Positions 42,909-53,030 of a stretch of 64,000 bases of DNA are shown here, in pieces (positions within the stretch are counted from its first letter, which is position 1; each line of letters begins with the position of its first letter). The stretch is taken from the NCBI RefSeq assembly GCF_001921205.1, contig NZ_MSIE01000043.1, positions 1-64,000 on the forward strand, in the 5' to 3' direction. Under the pieces are notes generated by a model. It was not told the DNA's origin, ran no database searches, and saw only the letters and a program-made list of their open reading frames with translations. The DNA is from Actinophytocola xanthii. Lineage in GTDB: Bacteria > Actinomycetota > Actinomycetes > Mycobacteriales > Pseudonocardiaceae. The position numbers and the translations under genes are program-made.

Positions 42909-44579
42909 ATGAGCCGTTTCGTCGACAAGCTGGTCGAGACCGCCAACACGGGCGGGCGCCGGCGCGGCGTCACCACCGGGGAGCCGACCGAACCCCTGCA
43001 CACGACGTGGGCGCAGGTCCACGAGCAGGCCCGGGCGATGGCCGGCGCGTTGGTGACCGGTGGCCTCGCCCGGCACGACGCGGTCGCGGTGCTGGCCGCG
43101 CAGCCGGCGGCGATCGGGCCGGCGGTGCAGGCAGTCTGGCTGGCCGGGGGCAGCGTGACGATGCTGCACCAGCCGACGCCGCGGTCGGACCTGGCCGTGT
43201 GGGCCGAGGACACCGTGCGCGTGCTGAATATGATTGGTTCGAAGCTGGTTCTGCTCGGCGCCCCGTTCGACCAGCTCGCCCCGCTGCTCGACGAGCACGG
43301 CATCGGCTACCAGCTCATCGACGGACTCGCCTCGGGCACACCGTTGTCCTCGATCGTCGAGGTGGAGGAGGACGCGCCGGCGCTGCTCCAGCTCACCAGC
43401 GGCTCGACGGCCGACCCGAAGGCGGTCCGGATCACCCACGGCAACCTGCTGGCGAACATCAGCGCGATGGCCGAGCGGGCGGAGTTGGACGAGGACAAGG
43501 ACATCATGGTGTCCTGGCTGCCGATGTTCCACGACATGGGCATGGTGGGCTTCTACACCACGCCCATGCTGATGGGGATCGAGCTGGTCAAGGTGACGCC
43601 GGTGGACTTCCTGTCCGCGCCGCTGCTCTGGGCCAGGCTGATCTCCAACTACCGGGGGACGATTACCGCCGCCCCGAACTTCGCCTATGCCCTCCTCGGC
43701 CGCCGGCTGGCGGGCGCCGACGAGGACTTCGACCTGTCGACACTGCGGATCGCCCTGAACGGCGCCGAGCCGATCGACGAGAAGGCCGTGGAGTCGTTCG
43801 TCTCGGCCGGTGCGCGGTTCGGGATGCCTGCGGAATGCGTTTTCCCGGCCTACGGAATGGCCGAGGGCACGTTGGCGATCTCCTTCGCCCGGCCGTTCAT
43901 CGGGCTGCGCCTGGACCACGTGGACGCCGAGAAGCTGGAGGCGGAGAACCGCGCCGTGCCGGTCGACCCGGCGACCGCCACGCGGTCGTTCGCGTTGCTG
44001 GGGCCGCCGCTGTCGGGTTTCGAGGTCTCGATCGTGTCGTTGGAGGGCGAGGTACTCGGCGACCGCGAGGTGGGCGAGATCCGCGTGCGCGGCGAGTCCG
44101 TGACGCCGGGCTACCTCACCGTCGACGGTCCCGTGCCCACCCAGGACGACCAGGGCTGGCTGCACACCGGGGACCTGGGGTACACGGTGGACGGTGAGGT
44201 CGTCATCTGCGGCCGGGCCAAGGACGTGATCATCCTCGCCGGCCGGAACATCTACCCCACCGACATCGAGCGCGCCGCGTCCGCTGTGGACGGTGTGCGC
44301 GCCGGAAACGCGGTGGCCGTCCGTCTGGACGCCGGAACGCGGCGCGAGCGGTTCGCCGTGGTCGTCGAGTCGAGGCTGGCCGGTGACCCGGCGGCGGAGA
44401 AGGTCGTGCGCAAGGAGGTCGGCGCGCGGGTGTTCGAGGCCGTCAACGCCCGGCCGGTGGCGGTGGTCGTGCTCCCGCCGGGAACGCTCCCCAAGACCCC
44501 GTCGGGCAAGCTCCGCCGCGCCGCGGCCGGCGAGCAGGTCGCCGACCAGATCAGAACTCGCGCCGACGAAGCTCCGTGA
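42909..44579 (+). CDS. Fatty acyl-AMP ligase-like enzyme (FadD/Pks16-like)
   Basis: Adenylating enzyme, 556 residues. P-loop [20 protein letters not shown] (about 162), [57 protein letters not shown] and [12 protein letters not shown]. The MFHDMG and AEGTL motifs are those of FAALs, which activate fatty acids as acyl-AMP for transfer to an acyl carrier protein. It occupies the place of Rv1013 (pks16). Its 3' end overlaps the convergent DivIVA-domain gene by 29 bases. Confidence 0.87.
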   Translation: MSRFVDKLVETANTGGRRRGVTTGEPTEPLHTTWAQVHEQARAMAGALVTGGLARHDAVAVLAAQPAAIGPAVQAVWLAGGSVTMLHQPTPRSDLAVWAEDTVRVLNMIGSKLVLLGAPFDQLAPLLDEHGIGYQLIDGLASGTPLSSIVEVEEDAPALLQLTSGSTADPKAVRITHGNLLANISAMAERAELDEDKDIMVSWLPMFHDMGMVGFYTTPMLMGIELVKVTPVDFLSAPLLWARLISNYRGTITAAPNFAYALLGRRLAGADEDFDLSTLRIALNGAEPIDEKAVESFVSAGARFGMPAECVFPAYGMAEGTLAISFARPFIGLRLDHVDAEKLEAENRAVPVDPATATRSFALLGPPLSGFEVSIVSLEGEVLGDREVGEIRVRGESVTPGYLTVDGPVPTQDDQGWLHTGDLGYTVDGEVVICGRAKDVIILAGRNIYPTDIERAASAVDGVRAGNAVAVRLDAGTRRERFAVVVESRLAGDPAAEKVVRKEVGARVFEAVNARPVAVVVLPPGTLPKTPSGKLRRAAAGEQVADQIRTRADEAP

Positions 44580-45978
44580 CCCAGGCCAACCGAAGGGCCT
44601 CGACCACGCCCGCGTGATAGCCCTGCCCGATGAAGAAGGTGCGGGTGAGCTTGAGCGTGGCGAGGTTCTCGGCGGTCGGGCCGTCGGGGTCGCTGATCGC
44701 GGAGGCGATCATGGTCATGAGGCGTTCGACGTCGCCGGGGCGGTAGCCGCGTTCGCTGGGTGGGGCCGGGGGAAGCGGCAGGGCGAGGACGTTGGTGTCC
44801 CGCCAGGCGTCGAGGAGCGTGCTGGCGGGGGTGTGGGTCAGGGGCTTTCGCTGTTGTTCGGGGTCGTTGGGCGGTGAGGCCGCCGGCGAGCTCGGCGAGT
44901 CCTTCCCGGCTGGCGCGGTGTCGGCGGTCAGGGCTTCGGCGCCGGGATCCGCGGGTGGTGTGGGGCTGGACTCGGCCTCGTCGTCGGTCCCGGCGGTGGG
45001 TGGCGGAGCGCTCGGGGTGGGGACAGCGGTGACCGTGGGCTGTGGGCTCGGGGAGTCAGGGCTGGTTGCGGTCGCCGTGGGTGGGGGGCTCGGCGTGTGA
45101 GGGCTGGTTGCGGTCGCCGTGGGTTGCGGGCTCGGGGCGGGTGGGTCGGAGTCCGGGCCTGTGGACGGCGTGGAGTTGCTCGCGGTGGGTTCGGGGGCGG
45201 CGGTGGGTCGCGGGCTTGGCGCGGGCGCCAGGGACCGCGTGACGGCGCCGGCGTCCGCGTCCGCGTCGGCGGGTGCGCTTGGGGTCTCCGGTGCACCGGT
45301 CGGCTCGGTGTCCTGGGTGGTGGGCTCGGTACCGCTGCGCCCCGTGAGGGGCGGCGCCGGCGGGCTTTCCCGGGGGGTGGGTGTCGAGCCGGGGGAGTCC
45401 GCGCGGGAAGTGGCCGCTGCGCCTGCGGAGGACTCGCCTGCGTGATCCGTGGGAGCGGGGGAGTCGGCGGAAGCGTCCTCGCCGGGCGCCCCCGTTCGCG
45501 ACGCGACAGTTGTGTCGGTGCTCGCCTCTGGGGCCGACACGACCGCGGTCTCGCTGGCCGGCTCCGGCTTCGGGTCGTTCGCGTGGCGGCCGTTGGGTGG
45601 GGGCGTGGTGGCGGGCGCGCCCTGGATCGACGGCGGCACCGCCCACAGCATGGGGCTGGTCTGCTCCGCCGGCGTCGGCCGCGGGGCCACCGCCGGGCGC
45701 ACCCGGGAACGTCGCTCCAGCTCCGCCTCGACGAGGTCCAGGAAGTCGTCCACCTGGTCCTCGTGGTAGCCGCGGCGGATCAACGGGGCGCTGTCGAACA
45801 CGACGTTGCGGACGTCCTGCGGCGTCAGATTGTCCTGGCCGGACAGGGTGGCCTGCACCCGGTCCAGGAAGTCGTCCACCTGGTCCTCGTTGTAGCCGCG
45901 GCGGCCCAGCGGCGCGCGGTCGAACGTGACACAGTCGACCACCATCGGGGTCAGCGGGATCTCATCCGGCTGCTGCAT
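44551..45978 (-). CDS. DivIVA-domain protein with long Pro/Thr/Ala linker, 475 aa
   Basis: Two N-terminal DivIVA-like modules in tandem: [26 protein letters not shown] at about residues 17-40 and [21 protein letters not shown] at about 58-85. A disordered linker (about 95-385) follows, rich in Pro, Thr, Ser, Ala and Glu, including three 14-residue repeats. The C-terminal 85 residues contain a third, degenerate [11 protein letters not shown]-type motif and [10 protein letters not shown]. DivIVA domains sit at curved membrane at poles and septa, and organise tip growth in actinomycetes. It is too short in coiled coil to be Wag31 itself. It is last in the pth-side gene row. Confidence 0.8.
   Translation of the reverse strand: MQQPDEIPLTPMVVDCVTFDRAPLGRRGYNEDQVDDFLDRVQATLSGQDNLTPQDVRNVVFDSAPLIRRGYHEDQVDDFLDLVEAELERRSRVRPAVAPRPTPAEQTSPMLWAVPPSIQGAPATTPPPNGRHANDPKPEPASETAVVSAPEASTDTTVASRTGAPGEDASADSPAPTDHAGESSAGAAATSRADSPGSTPTPRESPPAPPLTGRSGTEPTTQDTEPTGAPETPSAPADADADAGAVTRSLAPAPSPRPTAAPEPTASNSTPSTGPDSDPPAPSPQPTATATSPHTPSPPPTATATSPDSPSPQPTVTAVPTPSAPPPTAGTDDEAESSPTPPADPGAEALTADTAPAGKDSPSSPAASPPNDPEQQRKPLTHTPASTLLDAWRDTNVLALPLPPAPPSERGYRPGDVERLMTMIASAISDPDGPTAENLATLKLTRTFFIGQGYHAGVVEALRLAWVTELRRREF
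45017..45142. repeat. Three 42-bp tandem repeats within the DivIVA-domain gene
   Basis: A 24-base core (GGGCTGGTTGCGGTCGCCGT...) recurs at 45059 and 45101, with a diverged copy starting near 45017. Each unit encodes 14 residues of the type [14 protein letters not shown]. Confidence 0.7.
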
Positions 45979-45991
45979 GGCCGCCTCCGGC

Positions 45992-46579
45992 TCAGCGTGT
46001 GTGGAACAGGTTCTGCGCCGCTTCCAGACCCTTGCCCACCAACGCCTCGGTGGCGTCGGCGCAGTGGTCGATGGTGAACGCCAGCTCCTTGCGTTCGGCT
46101 GCGGAGAAGTCGCGCAGGACGAAGTCTGCCGGATCCATCCGTCCCGGCGGGCGGCCTATGCCGAAACGTACCCGGAGATAGTCCCGGGTTCCCAGCGACT
46201 TCGTGATCGATCGCAGTCCGTTGTGGCCGTTCTCGCCGCCGCCCAGCTTCAGCCGGACGGTGCCGTACGGCAGGTCCAGCTCGTCGTGCACGACGATCAG
46301 GTTCTCCGGCGTCACCTTGTAGAACCGGACCGTTCCGGCCACCGGGCCGCCGGAGACGTTCATATAGGACCTCGGCTTGGCCAGGGCCACCCGCCGGCCC
46401 TCCAACCGTCCTTCGAGGACGTCCGCGCCACCCTTGTGCGCCTTGAACCGGCCGCCCATCCGGGCGGCCAGCTCGTCGGCTACCAGGAAGCCGATGTTGT
46501 GGCGGTTCGCCGCGTACCGCGGCCCCGGGTTCCCGAGGCCGACCACCAACATCGGTGCGTCGTTCGAAGGATCCGGCAT
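45992..46579 (-). CDS. pth: Peptidyl-tRNA hydrolase
   Basis: Releases tRNA from drop-off peptidyl-tRNAs. 195 residues. [20 protein letters not shown] (catalytic His27), [35 protein letters not shown] and GHNGLRSI carry the conserved Asn and Asp residues. Encoded downstream of rplY with a terminator-like hairpin between, as in the rplY-pth pair of M. tuberculosis (Rv1015c-Rv1014c). Confidence 0.96.
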   Translation of the reverse strand: MPDPSNDAPMLVVGLGNPGPRYAANRHNIGFLVADELAARMGGRFKAHKGGADVLEGRLEGRRVALAKPRSYMNVSGGPVAGTVRFYKVTPENLIVVHDELDLPYGTVRLKLGGGENGHNGLRSITKSLGTRDYLRVRFGIGRPPGRMDPADFVLRDFSAAERKELAFTIDHCADATEALVGKGLEAAQNLFHTR

Positions 46580-46602
46580 GTGGGGACCTCGCCAGAAGCG
46601 AA

Positions 46603-46628
46603 CCGGGCGGCCCCACGGGGCCGCCCGG
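46603..46628 (-). terminator. Hairpin between rplY and pth
   Basis: CCGGGCGGCCCC (46603-46614) pairs perfectly with GGGGCCGCCCGG (46617-46628), just past the rplY stop. May terminate or attenuate read-through into pth. Confidence 0.6.
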
Positions 46629-46633
46629 GTGGC

Positions 46634-47266
46634 TCAGCTCTCGCTGTCGGACTCGTCGGACTCGCCACCGACCGGAGGCGTGGCGCCCTCGGGGGCCTCC
46701 CCGCCGGCCTCCATCTCCTCGGCCGTCGGCGCGACGTTGATCGCGATGACCAGGGTGTCGGGGTCGGTCAGCAGCTCCGCGCCCTCGGTCAGCTCGACGT
46801 CCGACGCCAGGATCTGCGTGCCGGCCTCGACGCCCGCGATCGAGACCTCGAACTGCTCTGGGATGTGCAGCGCCTCGACCGCCACCTGCAGCGCCGAGGC
46901 GTCCTGGGTGACGAGGGTGCCGGGCTGCGCCTCACCGGTCATCACCACCGGCACGTCCACGGTGACCTTCTCGCCGCGCTGGACGAGCAGCAGGTCCACG
47001 TGCTCGATGTAGTTCTTGATCGGGTGCGTGGTGACCGTCTTGGTCAGCGCGAGCTCGGTCCCGTTCCCGATGTCGAGCGTGAGCACGGCGTTCTGACCGT
47101 GCTCCCGGACGACCCGGGCGAACTCGATGGCGGGCAGGGCCAGGTGCTTGGGCTCGGAGCCGTGGCCGTACAGCACCGCGGGGATCTTGCCGTCGCGGCG
47201 GGTGCGGCGCGCGGCGCCCTTGCCGAACTCGGTACGTGGTTCGGCGGCGAGACGGACCTCGGACAC
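46634..47266 (-). CDS. rplY: 50S ribosomal protein L25 (CTC type)
   Basis: Binds 5S rRNA in the large subunit. 210 residues: N-terminal L25 domain (LAAEPRTEFGKGAARRTRRD, VLYGHGSEPKHLALP) and the C-terminal beta domain found in the long CTC form (EVSIAGVEAGTQILASDVEL), with an acidic Ser/Glu/Asp tail. GTG start with AAGGAG upstream. The preceding 180 bases hold two small hairpins; no known L25 leader is recognised. Confidence 0.95.
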   Translation of the reverse strand: MSEVRLAAEPRTEFGKGAARRTRRDGKIPAVLYGHGSEPKHLALPAIEFARVVREHGQNAVLTLDIGNGTELALTKTVTTHPIKNYIEHVDLLLVQRGEKVTVDVPVVMTGEAQPGTLVTQDASALQVAVEALHIPEQFEVSIAGVEAGTQILASDVELTEGAELLTDPDTLVIAINVAPTAEEMEAGGEAPEGATPPVGGESDESDSES

Positions 47267-47448
47267 GGTGGTGCTCTCCTTGCTGGGGTTAACTCGGGCG
47301 GCGGCGGCCAGCGGCGACGGACGTACGCGCGGCTATCAAGCCGCCGCGTCGATCACGCCAGGCGTGACGCCTGCCCTCGCCGAGGCAACCTCAGCAGTTT
47401 ACGTTGGCCTCCGGCGGGCGTACGCGCCGGGGCCGGGGTTTCGGCTCG

Positions 47449-48429
47449 TCAGGCGTTTCCGTCGAACAGACTGGTCACCGATCCGTCCTCGAAGACCTCC
47501 TGGATCGCCCGGGCCAGCAGCGGGGCGATCGACAGCACGGTCATCTTCGGGAAGCGCTTCTCGTCCGGGATCGGGAGCGTGTTGGTGAACACGACCTCCT
47601 TCGCCCCACACTCGGACAGCCGCTCCGGCGCAGGTCCGGACAGCACCGGGTGCGACGCGGCCACCACCACGTCGCCCGCGCCCTCGGCCAGCAGCTGGTC
47701 CACGGCCTTGGCGATCGTGCCGCCGGTGTCGACCATGTCGTCGATCACCACGCACAGCCGGTCGCGCACCTCGCCGACCACCCGGTTGGCCACCACCTCG
47801 TTGGGTCGTAACGGGTCCCTGGTCTTGTGGATGAACGCGATCGGCACCCCGCCCAGGTCGTCGGCCCACTTCTCGGCCAGCTTCGTCCGGCCGGCGTCCG
47901 GCGAGACCACCGTGACGTTGTCGCTGCCGTAGGTCTCCTTGACGTACCGGGAGAGCAGCGTCTGGGCGAACAGGTGGTCCACCGGCCCGTCGAAGAAGCC
48001 CTGGATCTGCGCGGTGTGCAGGTCGACGGTCATGATCCGGTCCGCGCCGGCGGTCTTGAACAGGTCGGCGACGAGGCGGGCGGAGATCGGCTCACGGCCC
48101 TTGTGCTTCTTGTCCTGCCGCGCGTACGGGTAGAACGGCATGATCACCGTGATGCGCTTGGCCGACGCCCGCTTCAACGCGTCGACCATCAGCAGCTGCT
48201 CCATCACCCACTTGTTGATGGGCTCGCTGTGGCTCTGGATGACGAAGGCGTCGCACCCCCGGACCGACTCCTCGAACCGGACGAAGATCTCGCCGTTGGC
48301 GAAGTCGTAGGCCGACTGGGGGGTGATGCTGACGTTCAGGTGCTTGGCGACCTCTTCGGCGAGCTCGGGGTGGGCCCGGCCGGAAAAGAACATCAGGTTC
48401 TTCTTCGGCGTCCCGGACTTGGCGTTCAC
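47449..48429 (-). CDS. prs: Ribose-phosphate pyrophosphokinase
   Basis: Makes PRPP from ribose-5-phosphate and ATP for nucleotide, His and Trp synthesis. 326 residues. [37 protein letters not shown] and the PRPP loop [17 protein letters not shown] are diagnostic. GTG overlaps the glmU stop (GTGA), so the two are translationally coupled. Confidence 0.96.
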   Translation of the reverse strand: MNAKSGTPKKNLMFFSGRAHPELAEEVAKHLNVSITPQSAYDFANGEIFVRFEESVRGCDAFVIQSHSEPINKWVMEQLLMVDALKRASAKRITVIMPFYPYARQDKKHKGREPISARLVADLFKTAGADRIMTVDLHTAQIQGFFDGPVDHLFAQTLLSRYVKETYGSDNVTVVSPDAGRTKLAEKWADDLGGVPIAFIHKTRDPLRPNEVVANRVVGEVRDRLCVVIDDMVDTGGTIAKAVDQLLAEGAGDVVVAASHPVLSGPAPERLSECGAKEVVFTNTLPIPDEKRFPKMTVLSIAPLLARAIQEVFEDGSVTSLFDGNA

Positions 48430-49913
48430 GCGCCCTCCTGGCCCTGTTCGGAGGGGTCCTGCTCGCCGAGTGCCCGCTGCGCCGCCTCGGCCGCCGCCGT
48501 TCCCGGGCGCCGGCGCAGCACCCAGCCCTCGATGTTGCGCTGGGCACCGGCCGAGACAGCGAGCGCACCCGGCGGTACGTCGTTCCGCAGCACGGTGCCG
48601 GCTCCGCTGTAGGCGCCGTCGCCGACGGTGACCGGCGCCACGAACATGTTGTCCGAGCCGGTGCGCACGTGCGAGCCGACGACCGTGCGGTGCTTGGCCA
48701 CACCGTCGTAGTTGACGAAAACGCTGGCGGCGCCGATGTTGGACTGCTCGCCGATCGTCGCGTCGCCCACATAGGACAGGTGGGGGACCTTCGAACCGGC
48801 ACCCACCTCGGAGTTCTTCACCTCGACGAACGTCCCAATCTTGGAGCCGACGCCCAGCCGCGAGCCGGGTCGCAGGTAGGCGAAGGGCCCGACGCTCGCC
48901 CCCTCGCCGATCTCCGACTCCCGGCCGTGGGTGCGGACCACGCTCGCCCCCGCCCCGACCGTGACGTCGGTGAGCGTGGTGTCCGGCCCGACCACGGCGC
49001 CCTCGCCGACGCTGGTCCCGCCCCGCAGCTGCACACCGGGCTCGAGGACGACGTCGCGGGAGAGCTCCACCGCGGCGTCCACCCAGACCGAGGCCGGGTC
49101 CACCATCGTCACCCCGGCCCGCATCCAGCGCTCGAGGATCCGCCGGTTCAGCTCGGCGCCCAGCGCGGCCAGCTGGACGCGGTCGTTCACGCCCTCGACC
49201 AGCCACGGGTCCCCGCAGGTCCAGGAGCCCACCCGGTGCCCGTCGCCGCGTGCGATGGCCAGCACGTCGGTGAGGTACTGCTCGCCCTGGGCGTTGTCCG
49301 TGGACAGCCGGCCCAGCGCGTCGGCGAGTACCGCGGCGTCGAACGCGTACACCCCGGAGTTGATCTCGCGGATGGCCGCCTGCTCCGGCGTCGCGTCCTT
49401 CTGCTCCACGATCCCTGCGACGCTCCCGTCGGCGTCGCGCACGATCCGGCCGTAGCCGGTCGGGTCGGTGACGGTCGCGGACAGGACGGTCACCGCGTTG
49501 CCGGCCGAGCCGTGCTCGGCGAGCAGCGCGGAGAGGGTGAGCGTGTCGAGCAGCGGGACGTCGCCGTAGGTGACGACGACCGTGCCGCTCAGTCCGCTTG
49601 GCAGCTCGTCCAGCGCGCACCGCACCGCGTGCCCGGTTCCGTGCTGCTCCTGCTGCACGGCGACGGTGATCGTGGTGTCGATGGCCTTGGCGACCTCGTG
49701 CAGGTGCTCGGTCACGGCCTCCCGGCCGTGCCCGACGACCACCGCCATGCGTTGCGGGGACAGACCGGCCGCGGCCCGCACGGCGTGCTCGACCAGCGAC
49801 CTGCCGGCCAGCCGGTGCAGCACCTTCGGTGTCGCGGACCGCATCCTGGTGCCCTCGCCGGCGGCGAGGATGATCGTGCTGACTTCGCCGAGCCCGGTGG
49901 AGCCCTCGAGCAT
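48426..49913 (-). CDS. glmU: Bifunctional GlmU (GlcNAc-1-P uridyltransferase / GlcN-1-P acetyltransferase)
   Basis: Makes UDP-GlcNAc for peptidoglycan. 495 residues: N-terminal uridyltransferase ([28 protein letters not shown]) and C-terminal left-handed beta-helix acetyltransferase ([36 protein letters not shown], then [13 protein letters not shown]). ATG 49913 has GGAGAAAG upstream; GTG 49880 would be the shorter alternative. It follows the GGDEF gene by 54 bases. Confidence 0.96.
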   Translation of the reverse strand: MLEGSTGLGEVSTIILAAGEGTRMRSATPKVLHRLAGRSLVEHAVRAAAGLSPQRMAVVVGHGREAVTEHLHEVAKAIDTTITVAVQQEQHGTGHAVRCALDELPSGLSGTVVVTYGDVPLLDTLTLSALLAEHGSAGNAVTVLSATVTDPTGYGRIVRDADGSVAGIVEQKDATPEQAAIREINSGVYAFDAAVLADALGRLSTDNAQGEQYLTDVLAIARGDGHRVGSWTCGDPWLVEGVNDRVQLAALGAELNRRILERWMRAGVTMVDPASVWVDAAVELSRDVVLEPGVQLRGGTSVGEGAVVGPDTTLTDVTVGAGASVVRTHGRESEIGEGASVGPFAYLRPGSRLGVGSKIGTFVEVKNSEVGAGSKVPHLSYVGDATIGEQSNIGAASVFVNYDGVAKHRTVVGSHVRTGSDNMFVAPVTVGDGAYSGAGTVLRNDVPPGALAVSAGAQRNIEGWVLRRRPGTAAAEAAQRALGEQDPSEQGQEGA

Positions 49914-49967
49914 CAGCTTTCTCCTCTGGCGTGATCGTTCAAGTCCTGAGAGTTCAGGAAGTCGATC

Positions 49968-51671
49968 CTACGTGGCCTCAGGGAGCATCCACGCGGGGTC
50001 GGGGTCGCCGGGCGCCGGCATCAGCTCGTCACCCTCCGTGGTCGCGATGGCGACGACATCGTTCCCGCCCTTGCGTTTCGCCTGGTACATGGCGGCATCC
50101 GCGCGGGCGAGCGCGCGGGCCGCCGTCTCGTCCGCGCGCAGCGACACCACGCCGACCGACAACGTCACACCGCGGGAGAGGTCGTCGGGCAGCTCGGCGA
50201 CCGCCATCGCCGCGCGGCGCAGCGCCGCGGCCGCCGGCTGCAGCGGTGCTCCGGGCAGCAGCACGATGAACTCGTCGCCCCCGTAGCGGGCCACCATGTC
50301 GCTGCCGCGCAGGGTGTCGCGGACCGTGCTGGCGATGACCCGCAGCACGTCGTCGCCCTCGGCGTGGGAGAGCCGGTCGTTCACGCCCTTGAACCCGTCC
50401 AGGTCGACCAGCGCGATGGCGAGCGGTCCCCCGTCCCCGGACAGCTCCGCGAGCCGCTCGTCGAGGGCGCGGCGGTTGGGCAGGCCGGTCAGCGGGTCCT
50501 GAAGTGCCTGGCGGGCGACGGTGCCGTGCCGCCTGGCCAGCCGCTCGTGCTCGCGCCGGGTGTCCAGCGCGGCGACCCGGGACTCCCGCATGCCCCACAG
50601 CTGGGTCTCGAGCTCGGCGACGTAGTGGCGCAGCGCGCTGGCCGTGCGCTCGGCGTCGTCGGCGCCGGAGAGCCGGGCGAACTCCCGGATCAGGCACAGC
50701 AGCAGCGAGGGCTCGGCAGCCGTGTCGTCGAGCCGCTTCTGCACCCCGGCCAGCACCTCGACCGACTCCTGGAACCGGTTGGCCGCGGCGAGGCAGCGGG
50801 CGAGCGCGATGGCGACGAAGATCACCTCACGCGGTGCGGCGATGTCCAGCAGCCCGGTCAGCCGCTCGACGTAGGCCTCGCTCGGCTGGGCCAGCGCGTG
50901 CGCCGCGCCCACCACCGCGATCTGATCGGCCGCCGGCAGGTCGGCCCGGCGCGGGAACAGCGACTCGCGAAACGGGGTCTCCACGTCGGCGGCCATGGCG
51001 GCCGCGGTGGCGAACCGGGGTGCCGAGTCCTCGCCGATCCGCTCGAGGCGCAGGCCCCAGATCAGCTGCATGCGGCAGACGGTGATCAGGTGCACGGCGA
51101 TGTCGTGCGGCCCGGCGCCGCGGCGGATGTGCCGGTGTGCCCGGCGCATCACCTGGTCGCCGACCTCGTACACGCCGAGTTCCATCAGCACCAGGCCGAG
51201 GTCCATCAGCGTGGAGGCCATCAGCACGTCCCACACCCGTGGGCCGAACAGCACGTCCGGCGGGACCTTCTCGTCGAGCATGGCGAGCCCCACGGCCGCC
51301 TCGGTGAGCGCCATGTCCTCGAAGCCCGACAGCAGCTGCCACTTGGCCCGCAGCGCGTGGGCGTCGGCCTGGAGCACGAGCAGGTCGTGGCGCTCGGAGT
51401 GGGTGAGGAAGTCGTCGATGATCCGCAGCGTGTCCTCGGCGCCGGCGTCGTTCACCCGGATCACCGCGGCCGCCCGGAGCAGTTGGCCGACCATGCGCGG
51501 GTCGCCGCGCCGCTGGACCTCCTCGAGCAGGCGGTCGACCTCGTGCGTGTGCCGGGCCCGTACCCCGCGCTCGCTCACCTGGGCGATGGCGAGCAGTTCC
51601 CGGGCTCGTCCCACGAGCCACGCGTCCGATCGATCGTCCAACGCCGGTAGGTCGACCTCGCCGCCGTCCAC
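49968..51671 (-). CDS. Diguanylate cyclase (GGDEF) with helical-repeat sensor region
   Basis: 567 residues, no transmembrane segment. Residues 1-395 are alpha-helical, TPR-like (for example DVLMASTLMDLGLVLMELGV). The C-terminal GGDEF domain (about 400-545) has LQDPLTGLPNRRALDERL and the intact active site RYGGDEFIVLLPG (about 461). RGSD five residues before GGDEF is a classic inhibitory I-site, so c-di-GMP made here should feed back. It is probably cytoplasmic with the TPR region as partner-binding module. First gene of the strand leading into glmU-prs-rplY-pth. Confidence 0.93.
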   Translation of the reverse strand: MDGGEVDLPALDDRSDAWLVGRARELLAIAQVSERGVRARHTHEVDRLLEEVQRRGDPRMVGQLLRAAAVIRVNDAGAEDTLRIIDDFLTHSERHDLLVLQADAHALRAKWQLLSGFEDMALTEAAVGLAMLDEKVPPDVLFGPRVWDVLMASTLMDLGLVLMELGVYEVGDQVMRRAHRHIRRGAGPHDIAVHLITVCRMQLIWGLRLERIGEDSAPRFATAAAMAADVETPFRESLFPRRADLPAADQIAVVGAAHALAQPSEAYVERLTGLLDIAAPREVIFVAIALARCLAAANRFQESVEVLAGVQKRLDDTAAEPSLLLCLIREFARLSGADDAERTASALRHYVAELETQLWGMRESRVAALDTRREHERLARRHGTVARQALQDPLTGLPNRRALDERLAELSGDGGPLAIALVDLDGFKGVNDRLSHAEGDDVLRVIASTVRDTLRGSDMVARYGGDEFIVLLPGAPLQPAAAALRRAAMAVAELPDDLSRGVTLSVGVVSLRADETAARALARADAAMYQAKRKGGNDVVAIATTEGDELMPAPGDPDPAWMLPEAT

Positions 51672-51721
51672 GCCTGGCTGCCACCTTCGTGCTGTTGTTT
51701 CTCCCGTTCACCGTGAGGCAG

Positions 51722-51792
51722 CTCCGCCGCCAGGGATCGAACCTGGACCATCAGAACCAAAATCTGAGGTGCTGCCTTTACACCACGGCGGA
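51722..51792 (-). tRNA. tRNA-Gln (anticodon TTG)
   Basis: Reverse-strand cloverleaf: acceptor TCCGCCG (51792-51786) pairs with CGGCGGA (51729-51723), discriminator G at 51722. The anticodon stem TCAGA/TCTGA encloses TTTTGGT with anticodon TTG. The T-arm CCAGG-TTCGATC-CCTGG is complete. CCA is not encoded. Confidence 0.95.
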
Positions 51793-51893
51793 CCGCGGGC
51801 GCTCGTACACCGCCCACGAATGGACATCGTGGCATGCATGGCCCCCGCTGGGCAGTGGTACCCGCCCAGAGGATCAAAGCACGGCTGGTCGAG

Positions 51894-51909
51894 TGTGATC
51901 TGGATCACC
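51894..51909. promoter_or_regulatory. CRP-like site upstream of the desaturase
   Basis: TGTGA-N6-TCACC (51894-51909) with a fully symmetric GTGATC-TG-GATCAC core, close to the TGTGA-N6-TCACA consensus of actinobacterial CRP/GlxR. About 120 bp before the start codon. Confidence 0.55.
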
Positions 51910-51954
51910 AACGAGGTGTCTCGCGTGGGGTCTGGACCGTCGGGAGGAGATGAA

Positions 51955-51985
51955 CTTACGCTGTCGTAGGTTACGACCGCGTAGG
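51955..51985. promoter_or_regulatory. Tandem operators before the desaturase gene
   Basis: CTTACG-CTGT-CGTAGG (51955-51970) and GTTACG-ACCG-CGTAGG (51970-51985), repeating with a 15-bp period. Likely binding sites of a TetR-type fatty-acid regulator, perhaps the one encoded at 53031. Confidence 0.55.
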
Positions 51986-52026
51986 TGAGGCTCGCCTTAC
52001 CCATCGCTAGAAGGAGTATCAAGCGT

Positions 52027-52989
52027 ATGACGACAACCCTCGAGCAGACCTCCAGTGGAGATCAGGCCTCGCCCAGAGGGCCGAAGCCGATCACGGTGGG
52101 CCACCGCAGCGGGTGGACCCAACTCGGTGTCTACGTGTTCATCCTGGTGCCGTTCGCGGCACTGATAGCGGCTGTTCCGCTTGCCTGGGGTTGGGGTCTG
52201 AGCTGGGTGGACGTCGGGTTGGCGGCGTTCTTCTTCTACTTCACCGGCCACGGCGTGACCGTCGGCTACCACCGGTACTTCACGCATGGCTCGTTCAAGG
52301 CCAAGCGACCGTTGAAGATCTTCCTGGCCATCGCCGGGAGCATGGCGGTGCAGGGCCCGCCGATCACCTGGGTGGCCGACCACCGACGCCACCACGCGTT
52401 CTCGGATCGCGAGGGCGACCCGCACTCGCCGTGGCTGTTCGGCACGGGCCCGCTGGCGATCGCCAAGGGCTTCTGGCACGCGCACATGGGCTGGGTGTTC
52501 GACCGCAGCCTGACCAACAAGCAGCGCTTCGCACCCGACCTGCTGGCCGACAAGAACATCGTCCGGGTGAACAACCTGTTCTGGCTCTGGACGATCCTCA
52601 CGTTCACGCTGCCCGCGCTGCTCGGCGGGCTGATCACGTGGTCCTGGTGGGGTGCGCTGACCGCGTTCTTCTGGGCCGGTTTCGTGCGGGTCGCGATCCT
52701 GCACCACGTGACCTGGTCGACCAACTCGGTCTGCCACATGGTCGGCGACCGGCCGTTCGTGAGCCGGGACAAGGCGGCGAACGTCTGGGCGCTGGCGATC
52801 CTGAGCTTCGGCGAGTCGTGGCACAACCTGCACCACGCGGACCCGACGTGCGCCCGGCACGGGGTCAAGAAGGGGCAGATCGACACGTCCGCGCGCATCA
52901 TCTGGCTGTTCGAGAAGTTCGGCTGGGTGCACAACGTCCGGTGGCCGACGCCGCAGCGACTGGCGAAGATCAGCGCCGGCGTCGAGTAA
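52027..52989 (+). CDS. Acyl-CoA (delta-9 type) desaturase
   Basis: Membrane di-iron desaturase, 320 residues. Three His boxes: HRYFTH (82-87), HRRHH (119-123) and HNLHH (about 266-270); four helices in two pairs. It introduces a cis double bond into stearoyl- or palmitoyl-CoA and so sets membrane fluidity. AAGGAG lies 10 bases before ATG 52027. No ferredoxin or reductase gene is adjacent. Upstream CRP-like and tandem operators indicate tight control. Confidence 0.93.
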   Translation: MTTTLEQTSSGDQASPRGPKPITVGHRSGWTQLGVYVFILVPFAALIAAVPLAWGWGLSWVDVGLAAFFFYFTGHGVTVGYHRYFTHGSFKAKRPLKIFLAIAGSMAVQGPPITWVADHRRHHAFSDREGDPHSPWLFGTGPLAIAKGFWHAHMGWVFDRSLTNKQRFAPDLLADKNIVRVNNLFWLWTILTFTLPALLGGLITWSWWGALTAFFWAGFVRVAILHHVTWSTNSVCHMVGDRPFVSRDKAANVWALAILSFGESWHNLHHADPTCARHGVKKGQIDTSARIIWLFEKFGWVHNVRWPTPQRLAKISAGVE

Positions 52990-53018
52990 TCGGGTCACGA
53001 ACCGTCGGTGGTTGCCCG

Positions 53019-53024
53019 TAGGGT
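53019..53024 (+). promoter_or_regulatory. Leaderless -10 box for the TetR gene
   Basis: TAGGGT ends 6 bases before GTG 53031. Confidence 0.6.
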
Positions 53025-53030
53025 GGCCAC

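Noticed and set aside
47267-47448. Small hairpins before rplY as a ribosomal-protein leader
   Set aside because: Stems are short (6 bp) and no known L25 leader motif is recognisable.
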